64,000 nucleotides of DNA from Achromobacter pestifer (lineage in GTDB: Bacteria > Pseudomonadota > Gammaproteobacteria > Burkholderiales > Burkholderiaceae_B), in NCBI RefSeq assembly GCF_013267355.1, contig NZ_CP053985.1, positions 4,092,001 through 4,156,000 of the forward strand, read 5' to 3'. Every line of letters begins with the position of its first letter. Position 1 is the stretch's first letter. The notes beneath the pieces are model-generated. The model searched no databases and was not told the origin of the DNA. It was given only the letters and a program-made list of their open reading frames with translations. Positions 32,951 to 40,889 of this stretch are shown one piece after another. Position numbers and translations under genes: made by a program.

Positions 32951-34357
32951 ATGCAACAACAAAGAGGATTCGGCCAGATCGCCGAACGCGAGCAGGGCCT
33001 GAAGCGGCGGTTGACGTCGGGCCAGATGAGCATGATCGCCATCGGCGGCGCCATCGGCACGGGCCTGTTCCTGGGCAGCAAGTTCGCCATCGGCTTTGCC
33101 GGCCCCAGCGTGATCATCAGCTACGCCATTGGCGGCCTGATCACGCTGTTGCTGATGGGCTGCCTGGCGGAAATGACGGTGGCGCATTCCACCTCGGGCT
33201 CGTTCGGCGCCTATGCCGAGCACTATGTCGGCCCGCTGGCGGGCTTTCTGGTGCGCTACGCGTACTGGTCCTGCGTGGTGCTGGCGGTAGGCACCGAGGT
33301 CACGGCCGTGGCCGAGTACATGAAGTTCTGGTTTCCGGACGTGCCCGGCTGGCAGTGGGTCTGCCTGTTCTCGGCGGCGCTGATCGTCATCAACGCCATG
33401 AGCGTCAAGACCTTCGGCACGGTCGAATACTGGTTCTCCACGATCAAGATCACCGCCATCGTGGCCTTCATCATCCTGGGCGCCTACGTGGTCTGGGGCA
33501 ACCCGCAGTACGGCACCGCGCTGTACACCTCGCACGGCGGATTCTTCCCGAACGGCGTCTGGGGCATGTGGATCGCCGTGGTCATCTCGATCTTCAGCTA
33601 CCTCAGCGTGGAAATGATCGCGGTGGCGGCGGGCGAAGCCGAAGACCCCGAGCGCGCGGTCAAGCAGGCGTTCCGCGCCACCATCGTCCGGCTGGTGGTG
33701 TTCTACCTGCTGACGCTGGCGCTGATCCTGGCCATCGTGCCCTGGGACGAGGCCGGCAAGGGCGGCAGCCCCTTCGTCAAGGTGATGCAGGCGCTGGAGA
33801 TTCCGGGGGCGGCGGGCGTCATCAACTTCATCGTGCTGGTGGCGGCGCTGTCGGCCATGAACAGCCAGCTGTACATCACCACGCGCATGATGTTCAGCCT
33901 GTCGCGCGCCGGCCATGCGCCGTCCGCGTTCGGCCGGCTGACCCGCAACGGCACGCCGCTGAACGCGCTGCTGCTGTCGACCAGCGGCATCGCCATCGCG
34001 GCGGTGCTGAACGTGCTGTATCCCGAGACCTCGTTCACGCTGATGATGGCGATTTCGATGTTCGGCGCGCTGTTCACGTGGATGATGATCTTCGTGACCC
34101 ACTATTGCTTCCGGCGCCGCTGGGCGCGCGAAGGCGGCGGGAAACTGTCGTTCCGCATGCCGGGCTTTCCGGTGCTGACCCTGCTGGGCGCGGGCGCGAT
34201 GCTGGCCATCCTGGCCACCACCTATTTCACCAGCGTCTTCAAGATGACGCTGGTGTTCGGCGTGCCGTTCCTGCTGGTGCTGGCCGTGCTGTACCAGCTG
34301 CTGTTCCGCAGGCGTGCCGAAACCGTGGCGCTGACCCCGCGCGATCAGCGCTCCTGA
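32951..34357 (+). CDS. APC-family amino-acid permease
   Basis: A 468-aa inner-membrane transporter with twelve predicted helices. The amino-acid transporter signature is clear: MIAIGGAIGTGLFLGSKFAI, GAYAEHYVGPLAGFLVRYAY and the SVEMIAVAAGEAEDPERAVK region. It is similar in pattern to AroP/PheP/ProY proteins. Position behind kynU suggests an aromatic substrate such as tryptophan or kynurenine; that is inference. GGAGGA at 32941-32946 marks the start. Confidence 0.88.
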   Translation: MQQQRGFGQIAEREQGLKRRLTSGQMSMIAIGGAIGTGLFLGSKFAIGFAGPSVIISYAIGGLITLLLMGCLAEMTVAHSTSGSFGAYAEHYVGPLAGFLVRYAYWSCVVLAVGTEVTAVAEYMKFWFPDVPGWQWVCLFSAALIVINAMSVKTFGTVEYWFSTIKITAIVAFIILGAYVVWGNPQYGTALYTSHGGFFPNGVWGMWIAVVISIFSYLSVEMIAVAAGEAEDPERAVKQAFRATIVRLVVFYLLTLALILAIVPWDEAGKGGSPFVKVMQALEIPGAAGVINFIVLVAALSAMNSQLYITTRMMFSLSRAGHAPSAFGRLTRNGTPLNALLLSTSGIAIAAVLNVLYPETSFTLMMAISMFGALFTWMMIFVTHYCFRRRWAREGGGKLSFRMPGFPVLTLLGAGAMLAILATTYFTSVFKMTLVFGVPFLLVLAVLYQLLFRRRAETVALTPRDQRS

Positions 34358-34379
34358 TATTGCTGCGCCCGGTTCAGCC

Positions 34380-34409
34380 ACGGGCCCGAGGCCAGCGCCT
34401 CAGGCCCGT
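34380..34409. terminator. Hairpin between convergent permease and VOC genes
   Basis: ACGGGCC (34380-34386) pairs with GGCCCGT (34403-34409), with an inner AGGC/GCCT stem. T-runs are poor, so it is a weak candidate terminator. Confidence 0.45.
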
Positions 34410-34425
34410 ACTTGATCCCCGTACC

Positions 34426-34839
34426 TCAAGCGCTGGCCATGGCGGGCGCGGCCTGCTCCGCGGCCTGTTCCTGAGGCGCCGGCGCGAACACGCGCAGCCG
34501 GTGGCCGTCGGGATCCAGCGCCACGAAGGTTCGGCCGAAATCCATGTCGGTGGGCGCCTGCAGGATGGGCAGGCCGCGCAGGCTCCAGTCCAGGTGGCGG
34601 CGGTCCAGCGCCTGCGCGTCGGGAACGGTGAAGGCCAGTTCGGTCGCGCCGCCGCGGCCAGCGGCGGCAGGCTCCACGGTATAACGCGACCACAGGCCCA
34701 GCATCAGGCCGGAATCCAGCCTGAACAGCGCGAAAGTGGGCGAGCTTTCCAGGGGCGGACGCTGCAGCAGGGCGCTGTAGAACGCCGCGCTGGCGGCCGG
34801 CTTTTCGACGTAGAAAATCACGAAATTGGTGTCTGACAT
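34426..34839 (-). CDS. VOC-superfamily (glyoxalase-like) protein
   Basis: A 137-aa protein with two beta-alpha-beta-beta-beta units (NFVIFYVEKPAASAAFYSAL; LPILQAPTDMDFGRTFVALD; PDGHRLRVFAP). The metal-site glutamates of true glyoxalase I are not evident, and the pattern is closer to phenazine/bleomycin-resistance-like VOC proteins. Substrate unknown. The WYL regulator is encoded upstream in the same direction, and an operator copy lies 42 bp before the start. Confidence 0.82.
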   Translation of the reverse strand: MSDTNFVIFYVEKPAASAAFYSALLQRPPLESSPTFALFRLDSGLMLGLWSRYTVEPAAAGRGGATELAFTVPDAQALDRRHLDWSLRGLPILQAPTDMDFGRTFVALDPDGHRLRVFAPAPQEQAAEQAAPAMASA

Positions 34840-34880
34840 GATGCGCTCCGGGTGGTAGACGCGCTCATCTTAGACAGGGG

Positions 34881-34901
34881 TGCTGTCAGTTTTTGGCAGT
34901 A
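34881..34901. promoter_or_regulatory. Operator copy upstream of the VOC gene
   Basis: TGCTGTCA, 5-nt spacer, TGGCAGTA. It differs at one position in each arm from the perfect repeat upstream of the WYL regulator gene at 35628-35648, with the same 8-5-8 layout. Confidence 0.65.
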
Positions 34902-34905
34902 GCTT

Positions 34906-35598
34906 TCATCCGCATTGTTTGGGCGAGCGATCGATCGCGCGCCACTCCTTCAGCAGCGCATGGCGGCGCTTGGGATAACGCGCGCCCGGCGTCAGCGTGG
35001 CGATGCGGTCGGTGCGGAAATGGCGGAAATCCTGGCGCAGTTCGCACCAGGCCATGACGATGCGCACGCTGTCGAAGAAACCCAGCGCAAACGGCCAGAT
35101 CACCCGCGTGGAATCGGCGCCCTTGTCGTCGCGGTAGGTGATGTCGATCTTCTGTTCGCAGCGTATGGCCTGGCGGATCAGCGACAGGTCCACGCGGTCC
35201 ACCACCTGCATCGCGCTGGGACCGACCAAGAGCGGTATCGCGTCCAGCCCGTCGCGCAGTTCCGCCGGCAGCACCGCGCCGATCTTGGCCAGCGCGTTGC
35301 TCGCGGCCTGCGCCAGGCGCGGGTCGGCACGGTCGGCCACCCAGCGGGTGCCCAGCACCAGCGCCTCGATCTCTTCGGTGCTGAACATCAGCGGCGGCAG
35401 CATGAAACCGGGCCGCAGCACGTAGCCCACGCCCGGCTCGCCCTCGATCTCGGCGCCCTGCGATTGCAGGGTGGCGATGTCGCGGTACAGCGTGCGGATG
35501 CTGACGCCGAGGTCGGCGGCCAGCTGGCGGCCGCTGACGGGGCGGCGATGGCAGCGCAAGGTCTGCATCAGGCCCAGGAGGCGTTCGGTGCGGGACAT
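34906..35598 (-). CDS. YafY-type regulator with HTH and WYL domains
   Basis: A 230-aa DeoR-like regulator: winged helix (SRTERLLGLMQTLRCHRRPV; LAADLGVSIRTLYRDIATLQ), then a WYL domain (about 130-200) and a short C-terminal module. WYL domains bind ligands in many regulators. I chose ATG 35598, which begins in the usual SRTERLL form; ATG 35625 is also in frame but begins only 2 bp from the operator and leaves no space for a ribosome site. It probably controls the downstream VOC gene and itself. Confidence 0.85.
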   Translation of the reverse strand: MSRTERLLGLMQTLRCHRRPVSGRQLAADLGVSIRTLYRDIATLQSQGAEIEGEPGVGYVLRPGFMLPPLMFSTEEIEALVLGTRWVADRADPRLAQAASNALAKIGAVLPAELRDGLDAIPLLVGPSAMQVVDRVDLSLIRQAIRCEQKIDITYRDDKGADSTRVIWPFALGFFDSVRIVMAWCELRQDFRHFRTDRIATLTPGARYPKRRHALLKEWRAIDRSPKQCG

Positions 35599-35627
35599 GG
35601 GGGCAGGCGGGGATGACGGATCCATAA

Positions 35628-35648
35628 TGCTGCCACGAAATGGCAGCA
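35628..35648. promoter_or_regulatory. Perfect operator upstream of the WYL regulator gene
   Basis: TGCTGCCA, 5-nt spacer, TGGCAGCA: a perfect 8-5-8 inverted repeat 29 bp upstream of the chosen start. The related copy before the VOC gene points to an autoregulatory circuit. Confidence 0.7.
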
Positions 35649-35674
35649 GGCGGGGACCCGTCCGCGGCGGGAAT

Positions 35675-36649
35675 TCAGGCCGGCGGCAGGGCCATCAGCC
35701 AGTCGTGCACGCGCGCGGCAAGGTCCAGGCTGTTGCGGTCCATCATCAGCATGTGCGAATTGCCGGCGATGCCCAGTTCAGGCAGCGACAGCAGGGTGAC
35801 GCAAGCGTGCCGCTGCGTGAAATCGCGCACCCGCTCGCGCATGTTCGGCCAACGCGGGTCCGTGTCCATGTTGTCGCCCATGAGGATCAGCGTGGGCGTG
35901 CGGTAGCCGGCGTCCAGCGGCGGGATGCTGGCCGGCTCCAGCGCCACCACGGCACGCACCAGGTCGGGCCGGGCGGCGGCCGCGCGGATGCCGAACACGC
36001 CCGCCTGCGAATGGCAGATGACGATCATGCGGCCGACCCGCTCCAGCAGAGCCAGATAGCCGCGCAGGATGGCGGCGTCGGTATGCACCCAGCGCGGCAC
36101 CATCTGCGCGGCCAGGTCGCCGAAGGCTTGCACCGGGAACTGTGTGTTGCCATAGGCGCCGTCGGGGCCGGGGCGGGCGCCCGGGCGACCGATGCGAAAG
36201 CGCGTGTAGCAGTCCTCTTGCGTCTGCACGATGGGGCCTTCGGGCCAGACCCCGGGGACCGGCGCGTAGCCCGAGCGGCCGCGTTCCACGGCATCGCAAA
36301 GATAGGCGTCCCAGCCGCGGCGCAGGAAGGCGTGGAGCCAGCCCTGGCGGCCGTCGGGCGTGGTCTCCCACGCCGCGCCGGTCATGCCGCCGCCGTGCCA
36401 GAACGCCAGCGGCGCGCGGCCGCTGGCCGGTTCGGCCAGGAAGTACTGCGCATACATCTGCTCGACGCGGTAGGTGCCGTTGGGGTCCAGCGCGACGGGT
36501 TGACCGCCCTCGGCCATGACGACTTCGCGCCGCGGCTGGCCCGACAGGCTCACCTCGCGCCCGCCGACATGGAAGGCGCCCATGTCTCGCAGCCGGATCG
36601 GGGCGAGCGCGTCCGATGCCGCGCGGCCGGGTTCGTCGTCCGCCATCAT
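35675..36649 (-). CDS. Alpha/beta-hydrolase (esterase)
   Basis: A 324-aa cytoplasmic hydrolase without a signal peptide. The nucleophile elbow is CHSQAG (Ser214), the oxyanion region is WHGGGMTGAAW, and the C-terminal His is in GNSHMLMMDRN; an acidic residue lies in LMGDNMDTDP. The family resembles esterases that act on small esters or lactones. The start overlaps the stop of the Bug receptor gene (ATGATG), so the two are co-transcribed and may act on the same imported compound. Confidence 0.83.
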   Translation of the reverse strand: MMADDEPGRAASDALAPIRLRDMGAFHVGGREVSLSGQPRREVVMAEGGQPVALDPNGTYRVEQMYAQYFLAEPASGRAPLAFWHGGGMTGAAWETTPDGRQGWLHAFLRRGWDAYLCDAVERGRSGYAPVPGVWPEGPIVQTQEDCYTRFRIGRPGARPGPDGAYGNTQFPVQAFGDLAAQMVPRWVHTDAAILRGYLALLERVGRMIVICHSQAGVFGIRAAAARPDLVRAVVALEPASIPPLDAGYRTPTLILMGDNMDTDPRWPNMRERVRDFTQRHACVTLLSLPELGIAGNSHMLMMDRNSLDLAARVHDWLMALPPA

Positions 36650-37656
36650 TCCGCCCGGATGTGGTTGGCCTGGATCACGTCCTTCCAGCGCGCGGTTTCG
36701 GCCACTACGAAGTCCCCTAGCGCCTGGCGCGGGCCGGCGGCGGTTTCCACGCCCAATTCGCGCATCTTGGCGGCGACCTCGGGCGCCTGCAAGGCGTCGT
36801 TGAAGGCGCCGTGCAGCGCGGCCAGCGTGGCGTCCGGCGTGCCGGCCGGGGCCATGATGCCGAACCAGGGCGTGATCAGGAAGTCGGCCACGCCGGCCTC
36901 GGCGAAGGTCGGCACGTCCGGAATGGCCGGCGCGCGCTTGGCGCTGGCCACGGCCAGGGCCCGTAGCTTGCCCGCGCGGATGTTCGCCAGCGAAGCCGGC
37001 AGGTTGTCGAAATACATGTCGACCTGCCCGCCCAGCAGGTCGGCCGCGACCTGCCCGGCGCCCTTGTAGGGGATGTGCGCCACGTCGATGCCGGTGCGCA
37101 GCTTCAGCAGTTCCGTGGCCAGGTGGGCCGAGCCGCCCACGCCCGACGAGGCCGAGTTCAGCTTGCCCGGATGGGCGCGGGCGTAGGCCAGCAGCTCGGC
37201 CACGGTTTGCGCCGGCACCTTGGGATTGACGACCAGCACGCTGGGCACCGTGCCGACCATGGCCACAGGAGCGAAATCCTTGACGATGTCGTAGGGGGCG
37301 GGCTGGTAGAGCGAGGGCGCGACCGTGCAGCCGAAGGCGCACATCAGCAGCGTGTAGCCGTCGGGCGCGGCGCGGGCCACGGCCTGCGCGCCGATATTGC
37401 CGCCGGCGCCGGCGCGGTTTTCCACGATCAGCGGCTGGCCCAAGCGCTTGGCCAGGCTGTCGCTGAGGAGGCGTGCCAGGATGTCGGGCGTGCCGCCAGC
37501 GGGGAAGGGCACCACCAGCGTCACGGGACGTTCGGGGAAGGCGGCCACGGCCGGCTGGGCGGCGCCCATGAGCAGCGCCGCACCGGTCAGCGCGGCCGCC
37601 ATCCAGCGGCGGGGGGAAGCGCGCCAGCGCGCGGCGGTCAGGCCCAAGGGGTTCAT
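36646..37656 (-). CDS. Bug/TctC-family periplasmic solute receptor
   Basis: A 336-aa exported binding protein. ATG 37656 gives a signal peptide (WMAAALTGAALLMGAAQPAVA). The Bug signature follows: FPERPVTLVVPFPAGGTPDI, then VENRAGAGGNIGAQAVA and HIPYKGAGQVAADLLGGQVD. Bug proteins bind carboxylates or amides and are greatly expanded in Bordetella and relatives; most have no membrane partner next to them, as here. It is divergent from a LysR gene, which probably controls it, and is coupled to the esterase gene. Confidence 0.9.
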   Translation of the reverse strand: MNPLGLTAARWRASPRRWMAAALTGAALLMGAAQPAVAAFPERPVTLVVPFPAGGTPDILARLLSDSLAKRLGQPLIVENRAGAGGNIGAQAVARAAPDGYTLLMCAFGCTVAPSLYQPAPYDIVKDFAPVAMVGTVPSVLVVNPKVPAQTVAELLAYARAHPGKLNSASSGVGGSAHLATELLKLRTGIDVAHIPYKGAGQVAADLLGGQVDMYFDNLPASLANIRAGKLRALAVASAKRAPAIPDVPTFAEAGVADFLITPWFGIMAPAGTPDATLAALHGAFNDALQAPEVAAKMRELGVETAAGPRQALGDFVVAETARWKDVIQANHIRAE

Positions 37657-37756
37657 TGCGGCGGTCTCCGGAAAGTCGGGTCGGGTGCGGAAGGCCCCGA
37701 TCTGCCGCGGACTGTAGCCAAGGCCGGCCGCCTTGCCCAATGCCGGTTGCGCAAGC

Positions 37757-37806
37757 CATATATGCCAAAAATGATATGAAATTTCCAATGCATGCCTTTA
37801 GAGCAT
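37757..37806. promoter_or_regulatory. Candidate LysR sites in the Bug-LysR gap
   Basis: CATAT (37757-37761) with ATATG (37774-37778), and ATGC (37792-37795) with GCAT (37803-37806) around a 7-nt spacer. The second has the T-N11-A form of LysR boxes. Both lie between the divergent genes. Confidence 0.4.
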
Positions 37807-37809
37807 AGT

Positions 37810-38775
37810 ATGGGTGGCATGAGCGACGCCCAATCCTTGCCCTATCTGCGCCGGCTGGACATGAACCTGCTGCTGACGTTCGACGCCCTCATGCGCACGC
37901 GCAGCGCCACGGCCAGTTCGGCCCTGCTGCACAAGACGCAGCCGGCCATCAGCCGCGACCTGGCGCGCTTGCGCCTGCGGCTGGAGGACCCCTTGCTGGT
38001 GGTGGTGAAAGGCCGTTTCATCCCGACGGAGCGCGCGCTGGAGCTGCATTCGGCGGTGCACGACGCGCTGGCGCAGATCGAATCCGCGCTGCGTCCGCCG
38101 GAAGCCTTCGATCCTGCCAAGGCCGGCGGCGTGGTCAATATCGGCACCGGCGCGCACAGCGAGATCCTGTTGGCGGCGCCCCTGATCGAACGCCTGCATC
38201 GCGCCGCACCCGGCATCACGCTGCGCTTCCAGTCCGTGCACGGGGATTTCGTTCCCGACGATCTCGACGCGGAACGCCTGGACTTGGCCATCGGCCTGTT
38301 CGGCAAGGTACCGGCGCGGTTCCACCGCGACACGCTGTTCAAGGACCGGCGCGTCTGCGTGGTGTCGGCCAAACATCCCTGGGCCGGGCGGGGCGCGCTG
38401 ACGCTGGCGGACCTGCCGTCCATCAAGTGGTTTGCCTTCGCCCAGATGTACGGCCGGGAGACCAACTTCGACCGGGCGCTCAAGCCGGACGCGGCCCGCC
38501 TGGAGTTTTCGGCCTATCTGTCGGGCTTTGGCATCACGCCCTATGTGCTGCTGGACACCGATTACGCGACCACCATGCCGGCCAGCGTGGCGCGCGCGCA
38601 CGCCCGGCATTTTCCGCTGGCGACGCTGGAGCTGCCCGCCAGCCTGCGCAAGATCGAGCTGGTGATGGTGTGGCCGCGGCGCCTGCACACCTCGCCGCTG
38701 CAGGCCTGGCTGCGCGGGCTGATCCGCGAGGTGCTGCGGGAACGCGCGGGCGCTCCCGCAGCCGGCGCGGCTTAG
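37810..38775 (+). CDS. LysR-family regulator (NodD/NahR-like)
   Basis: A 321-aa regulator with an N-terminal winged helix (LDMNLLLTFDALMRTRSATA, then SALLHKTQPAISRDLARLRL) and a two-lobed effector domain (about 95-300: VNIGTGAHSEILLAAPLIER). The opening and the LDMNLL form match the NodD/NahR/DntR branch, which often responds to aromatic compounds. It is divergent from the Bug-esterase pair, its likely target. Starts at 37792, 37810 and 37819 are all possible; 37792 lies inside a LysR-like box. Confidence 0.87.
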   Translation: MGGMSDAQSLPYLRRLDMNLLLTFDALMRTRSATASSALLHKTQPAISRDLARLRLRLEDPLLVVVKGRFIPTERALELHSAVHDALAQIESALRPPEAFDPAKAGGVVNIGTGAHSEILLAAPLIERLHRAAPGITLRFQSVHGDFVPDDLDAERLDLAIGLFGKVPARFHRDTLFKDRRVCVVSAKHPWAGRGALTLADLPSIKWFAFAQMYGRETNFDRALKPDAARLEFSAYLSGFGITPYVLLDTDYATTMPASVARAHARHFPLATLELPASLRKIELVMVWPRRLHTSPLQAWLRGLIREVLRERAGAPAAGAA

Positions 38776-39632
38776 GAGCCGACCTTCTTGCCCGTGGCCA
38801 CGTCGATGGCCGAGCCGTCTTCCAGGCTGACGCGGTAGATTTCGCGCACCACGTTGCCGGCGAAGCCGATCTCGACGATGGAGACGTCCTTGAAGGTGGT
38901 GTTGATGCCGTCCGGCAGCACGGCGTTGAACTTGTCGGACTCCTGCTTCATGGCGTCCTGCAGGCGCGCGTCGTACGGCGCCATGCTGTAGACCAGCGTG
39001 GTGTGCGGGTTGTGCGCGCGCACTTCCTTGCCGTCCTGCATGATGTTCACGCCGCTCACGCCCATGGTCTTGACCAGGTCCTTTCCGGCATCGCCCATCT
39101 TGGCGTAGACCGGGCCGGTGACGCGCGGCAGCGGGCCGTCGCGCAGCGGCGCCAGGGCGGCGGTGGCCACGGTGTTGTAGCGCATCATGTCCTCGAAGCC
39201 CTGGCCGCTCTTGACCACGCCCAGGTCCAGCCACCACGGGTGGCCCGCGCCCTTGGCGGCTTCGGTGGGATAGAAAGTCTTCAGCGTGATCTGCAAGGGG
39301 GCCGGCGGCTTGGGCAGGGCCTTGAGCATGCGGGCAGGCGTTTGCGGGTCGGCGCTGTGGATGTGCACCACCGTCACGTGCGGCATGTTGGGCGTCTCGG
39401 CTTCGGTCTTCAGGCCCAGTGTGAGCAGGTCGGCCTTCAGCGTGCCGTTGATCTTGGCATCCAGGACGGCGTTGACGTCCTGGGGCAGGCGGTAGACCAC
39501 GCCGTAGGTGGCCTTGTGCTCGCGGAACCCAGGCTGGTCCAGGGAGCTGTTGTCGATGGGGGCGGCGGCATGCGCGGCCGAGGCGGAAACGAACAGGCCG
39601 AGGGCGGCCAGCTGGAAGACACGCTTGATCAT
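38772..39632 (-). CDS. Periplasmic 2H-phosphoesterase-like protein
   Basis: A 286-aa exported protein (signal peptide IKRVFQLAALGLFVSASAAHA). Two HxT motifs, PHVTVVH (His85, Thr87) and PHTTLVY (His210, Thr212), lie about 125 residues apart, which is the hallmark of the 2H phosphoesterase (LigT/CPDase) superfamily. Known members act on cyclic phosphodiesters in the cytoplasm; a secreted one is unusual. I do not recognise a closer family. The stop codon overlaps the end of the LysR gene by 4 bp, convergent. The 108 bp upstream hold only the promoter region. Confidence 0.68.
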   Translation of the reverse strand: MIKRVFQLAALGLFVSASAAHAAAPIDNSSLDQPGFREHKATYGVVYRLPQDVNAVLDAKINGTLKADLLTLGLKTEAETPNMPHVTVVHIHSADPQTPARMLKALPKPPAPLQITLKTFYPTEAAKGAGHPWWLDLGVVKSGQGFEDMMRYNTVATAALAPLRDGPLPRVTGPVYAKMGDAGKDLVKTMGVSGVNIMQDGKEVRAHNPHTTLVYSMAPYDARLQDAMKQESDKFNAVLPDGINTTFKDVSIVEIGFAGNVVREIYRVSLEDGSAIDVATGKKVGS

Positions 39633-39775
39633 GGAGATTCCTTTTGTTTGTGTAGGCCCGCGAGAGTCATCCGCAGTGTGGCCAGCGCGGATGTAATGCG
39701 TATTGCACCAAGCAAAAGAATTCCGATACCAGTCATCGCATGACCGATAGCTGGCGGGCGCCGGCTGATATCCAG

Positions 39776-40243
39776 CTACCCCAGAAAGACGATGGCCACG
39801 ATGGCGATGCCCAGCAGCAGGTTGATGCCGACCCAGCGGCGGATGCCGCCCATGGCTTGCCCGCCCTGGGGCCAGTCCGCGGCTGCGACCGCCGCCCGCA
39901 GCTGCGGGTAGAGCACGAAGCGGATATAGGCGTAGATGGCCGTCATGACCAGGCCGCCCGAGGCCATGAGGGTCCAGCTGCGCGGCATGAAGAAGGCGCC
40001 GCCCGTCTGCGCGGCCTGGCTGGCTTCCTGGCCGATCATGACCGCGCCGGAAAACAGGATCAGCACGATGGCCGCCAGCACGGCGTTCAGGAACGGCCCC
40101 AGCACGGACGCCATCAGCCGCAGCCGTACCGGCGGTTCCAGCTGCGCGGCCGCCGGCCGCAGGAAACAGTGCGCGAACAGCATGCCCCCGACCCAGAGGA
40201 TCACGGCCATCAGGTGGATGAATTTGAGCGCGGCATAGAGCAT
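39776..40243 (-). CDS. CopD-like integral membrane protein
   Basis: A 155-aa protein with four predicted membrane helices (AALKFIHLMAVILWVGGMLF; NAVLAAIVLILFSGAVMI; GGLVMTAIYAYIRFVLY; VGINLLLGIAIVAIVFLG). Histidine and helix placement match the CopD superfamily (the FIHLMAVILWVGG start is typical). Members are linked to copper import or haem-related membrane functions, often without proof. ATG 40243 is preferred over an upstream ATG. It is divergent from the haem sigma factor gene. Confidence 0.78.
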   Translation of the reverse strand: MLYAALKFIHLMAVILWVGGMLFAHCFLRPAAAQLEPPVRLRLMASVLGPFLNAVLAAIVLILFSGAVMIGQEASQAAQTGGAFFMPRSWTLMASGGLVMTAIYAYIRFVLYPQLRAAVAAADWPQGGQAMGGIRRWVGINLLLGIAIVAIVFLG

Positions 40244-40335
40244 GGGGCAGGCCTGTAGGGGGGAATCCGTCCCCATCATATCCCCGTCAAGCGCTGCGCG
40301 CGGACTTGACCGGAATCATGGTTTTGCATTTAGAA

Positions 40336-40350
40336 TGAGATTGATTTCTA
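40336..40350. promoter_or_regulatory. Fur-like box upstream of hurI
   Basis: TGAGATTGATTTCTA, 30 bp upstream of the GTG start; it keeps the TGAGA..ATT core of Bordetella-type Fur sites. Fur control of hurI is known in Bordetella. Confidence 0.5.
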
Positions 40351-40379
40351 TTTGTAGTTGATAGTTCAGGGAGCCCTCC

Positions 40380-40889
40380 GTGCCGAATCCCGCGGTCGCA
40401 GCCAGCGACAACGTCCATCTGCTTTACCGCGCTCATCATGGATGGCTGCATGGCTGGCTGCGCGCCAAGCTGGGCAACCCCTTCGACGCGGCCGACCTGG
40501 CGCAGGACACTTTCGTGCGGGTGCTGCGCCACCGCCACGAACTGGACGCCCTGCGCGAGCCGCGCGCCTATCTCACCACCATCGCCAAGCGCCTGCTGTT
40601 GAACCACCATCGGCGGCGCTCGGTGGAGCAGGCCTACCTGGAAGCCCTGGCTCTGATGCCAGAGGCGCTGGCGCCCTCGGCCGAGCAGCGCCTGATCATC
40701 CTGGAAACGCTGCAGGAAATCGACGAGATGCTGGCGGGCCTGTCCCTGCCGGCCCGCCAGGCATTCCTGATGGCGCAGCTCGAAGGCTTGAGCCATGGCG
40801 AAATCGCCGCCCGGCTCAACGTGTCGCTGCGCACCGTGCACCGCTACATCGCCAAGGGATTCGAGCAATGCATCATGGCGTCGATCTGA
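40380..40889 (+). CDS. hurI: ECF sigma factor of the haem locus
   Basis: A 169-aa FecI-like sigma factor: region 2 (DAADLAQDTFVRVLRHRHEL) and region 4 (SHGEIAARLNVSLRTVHRYI) are clear. It directs RNA polymerase to the bhuR promoter when haem is bound by the receptor. The start is GTG with GGGAG upstream. It overlaps the anti-sigma gene by 22 bp. The name follows Bordetella synteny (hurI-hurR-bhuRSTUV). Confidence 0.93.
   Translation: MPNPAVAASDNVHLLYRAHHGWLHGWLRAKLGNPFDAADLAQDTFVRVLRHRHELDALREPRAYLTTIAKRLLLNHHRRRSVEQAYLEALALMPEALAPSAEQRLIILETLQEIDEMLAGLSLPARQAFLMAQLEGLSHGEIAARLNVSLRTVHRYIAKGFEQCIMASI

Noticed and set aside
35471..37069. Plus-strand open frame of over 500 codons across the regulator, esterase and Bug genes
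   Set aside because: It spans three convincing genes and their operator on the other strand and shows no family motif.
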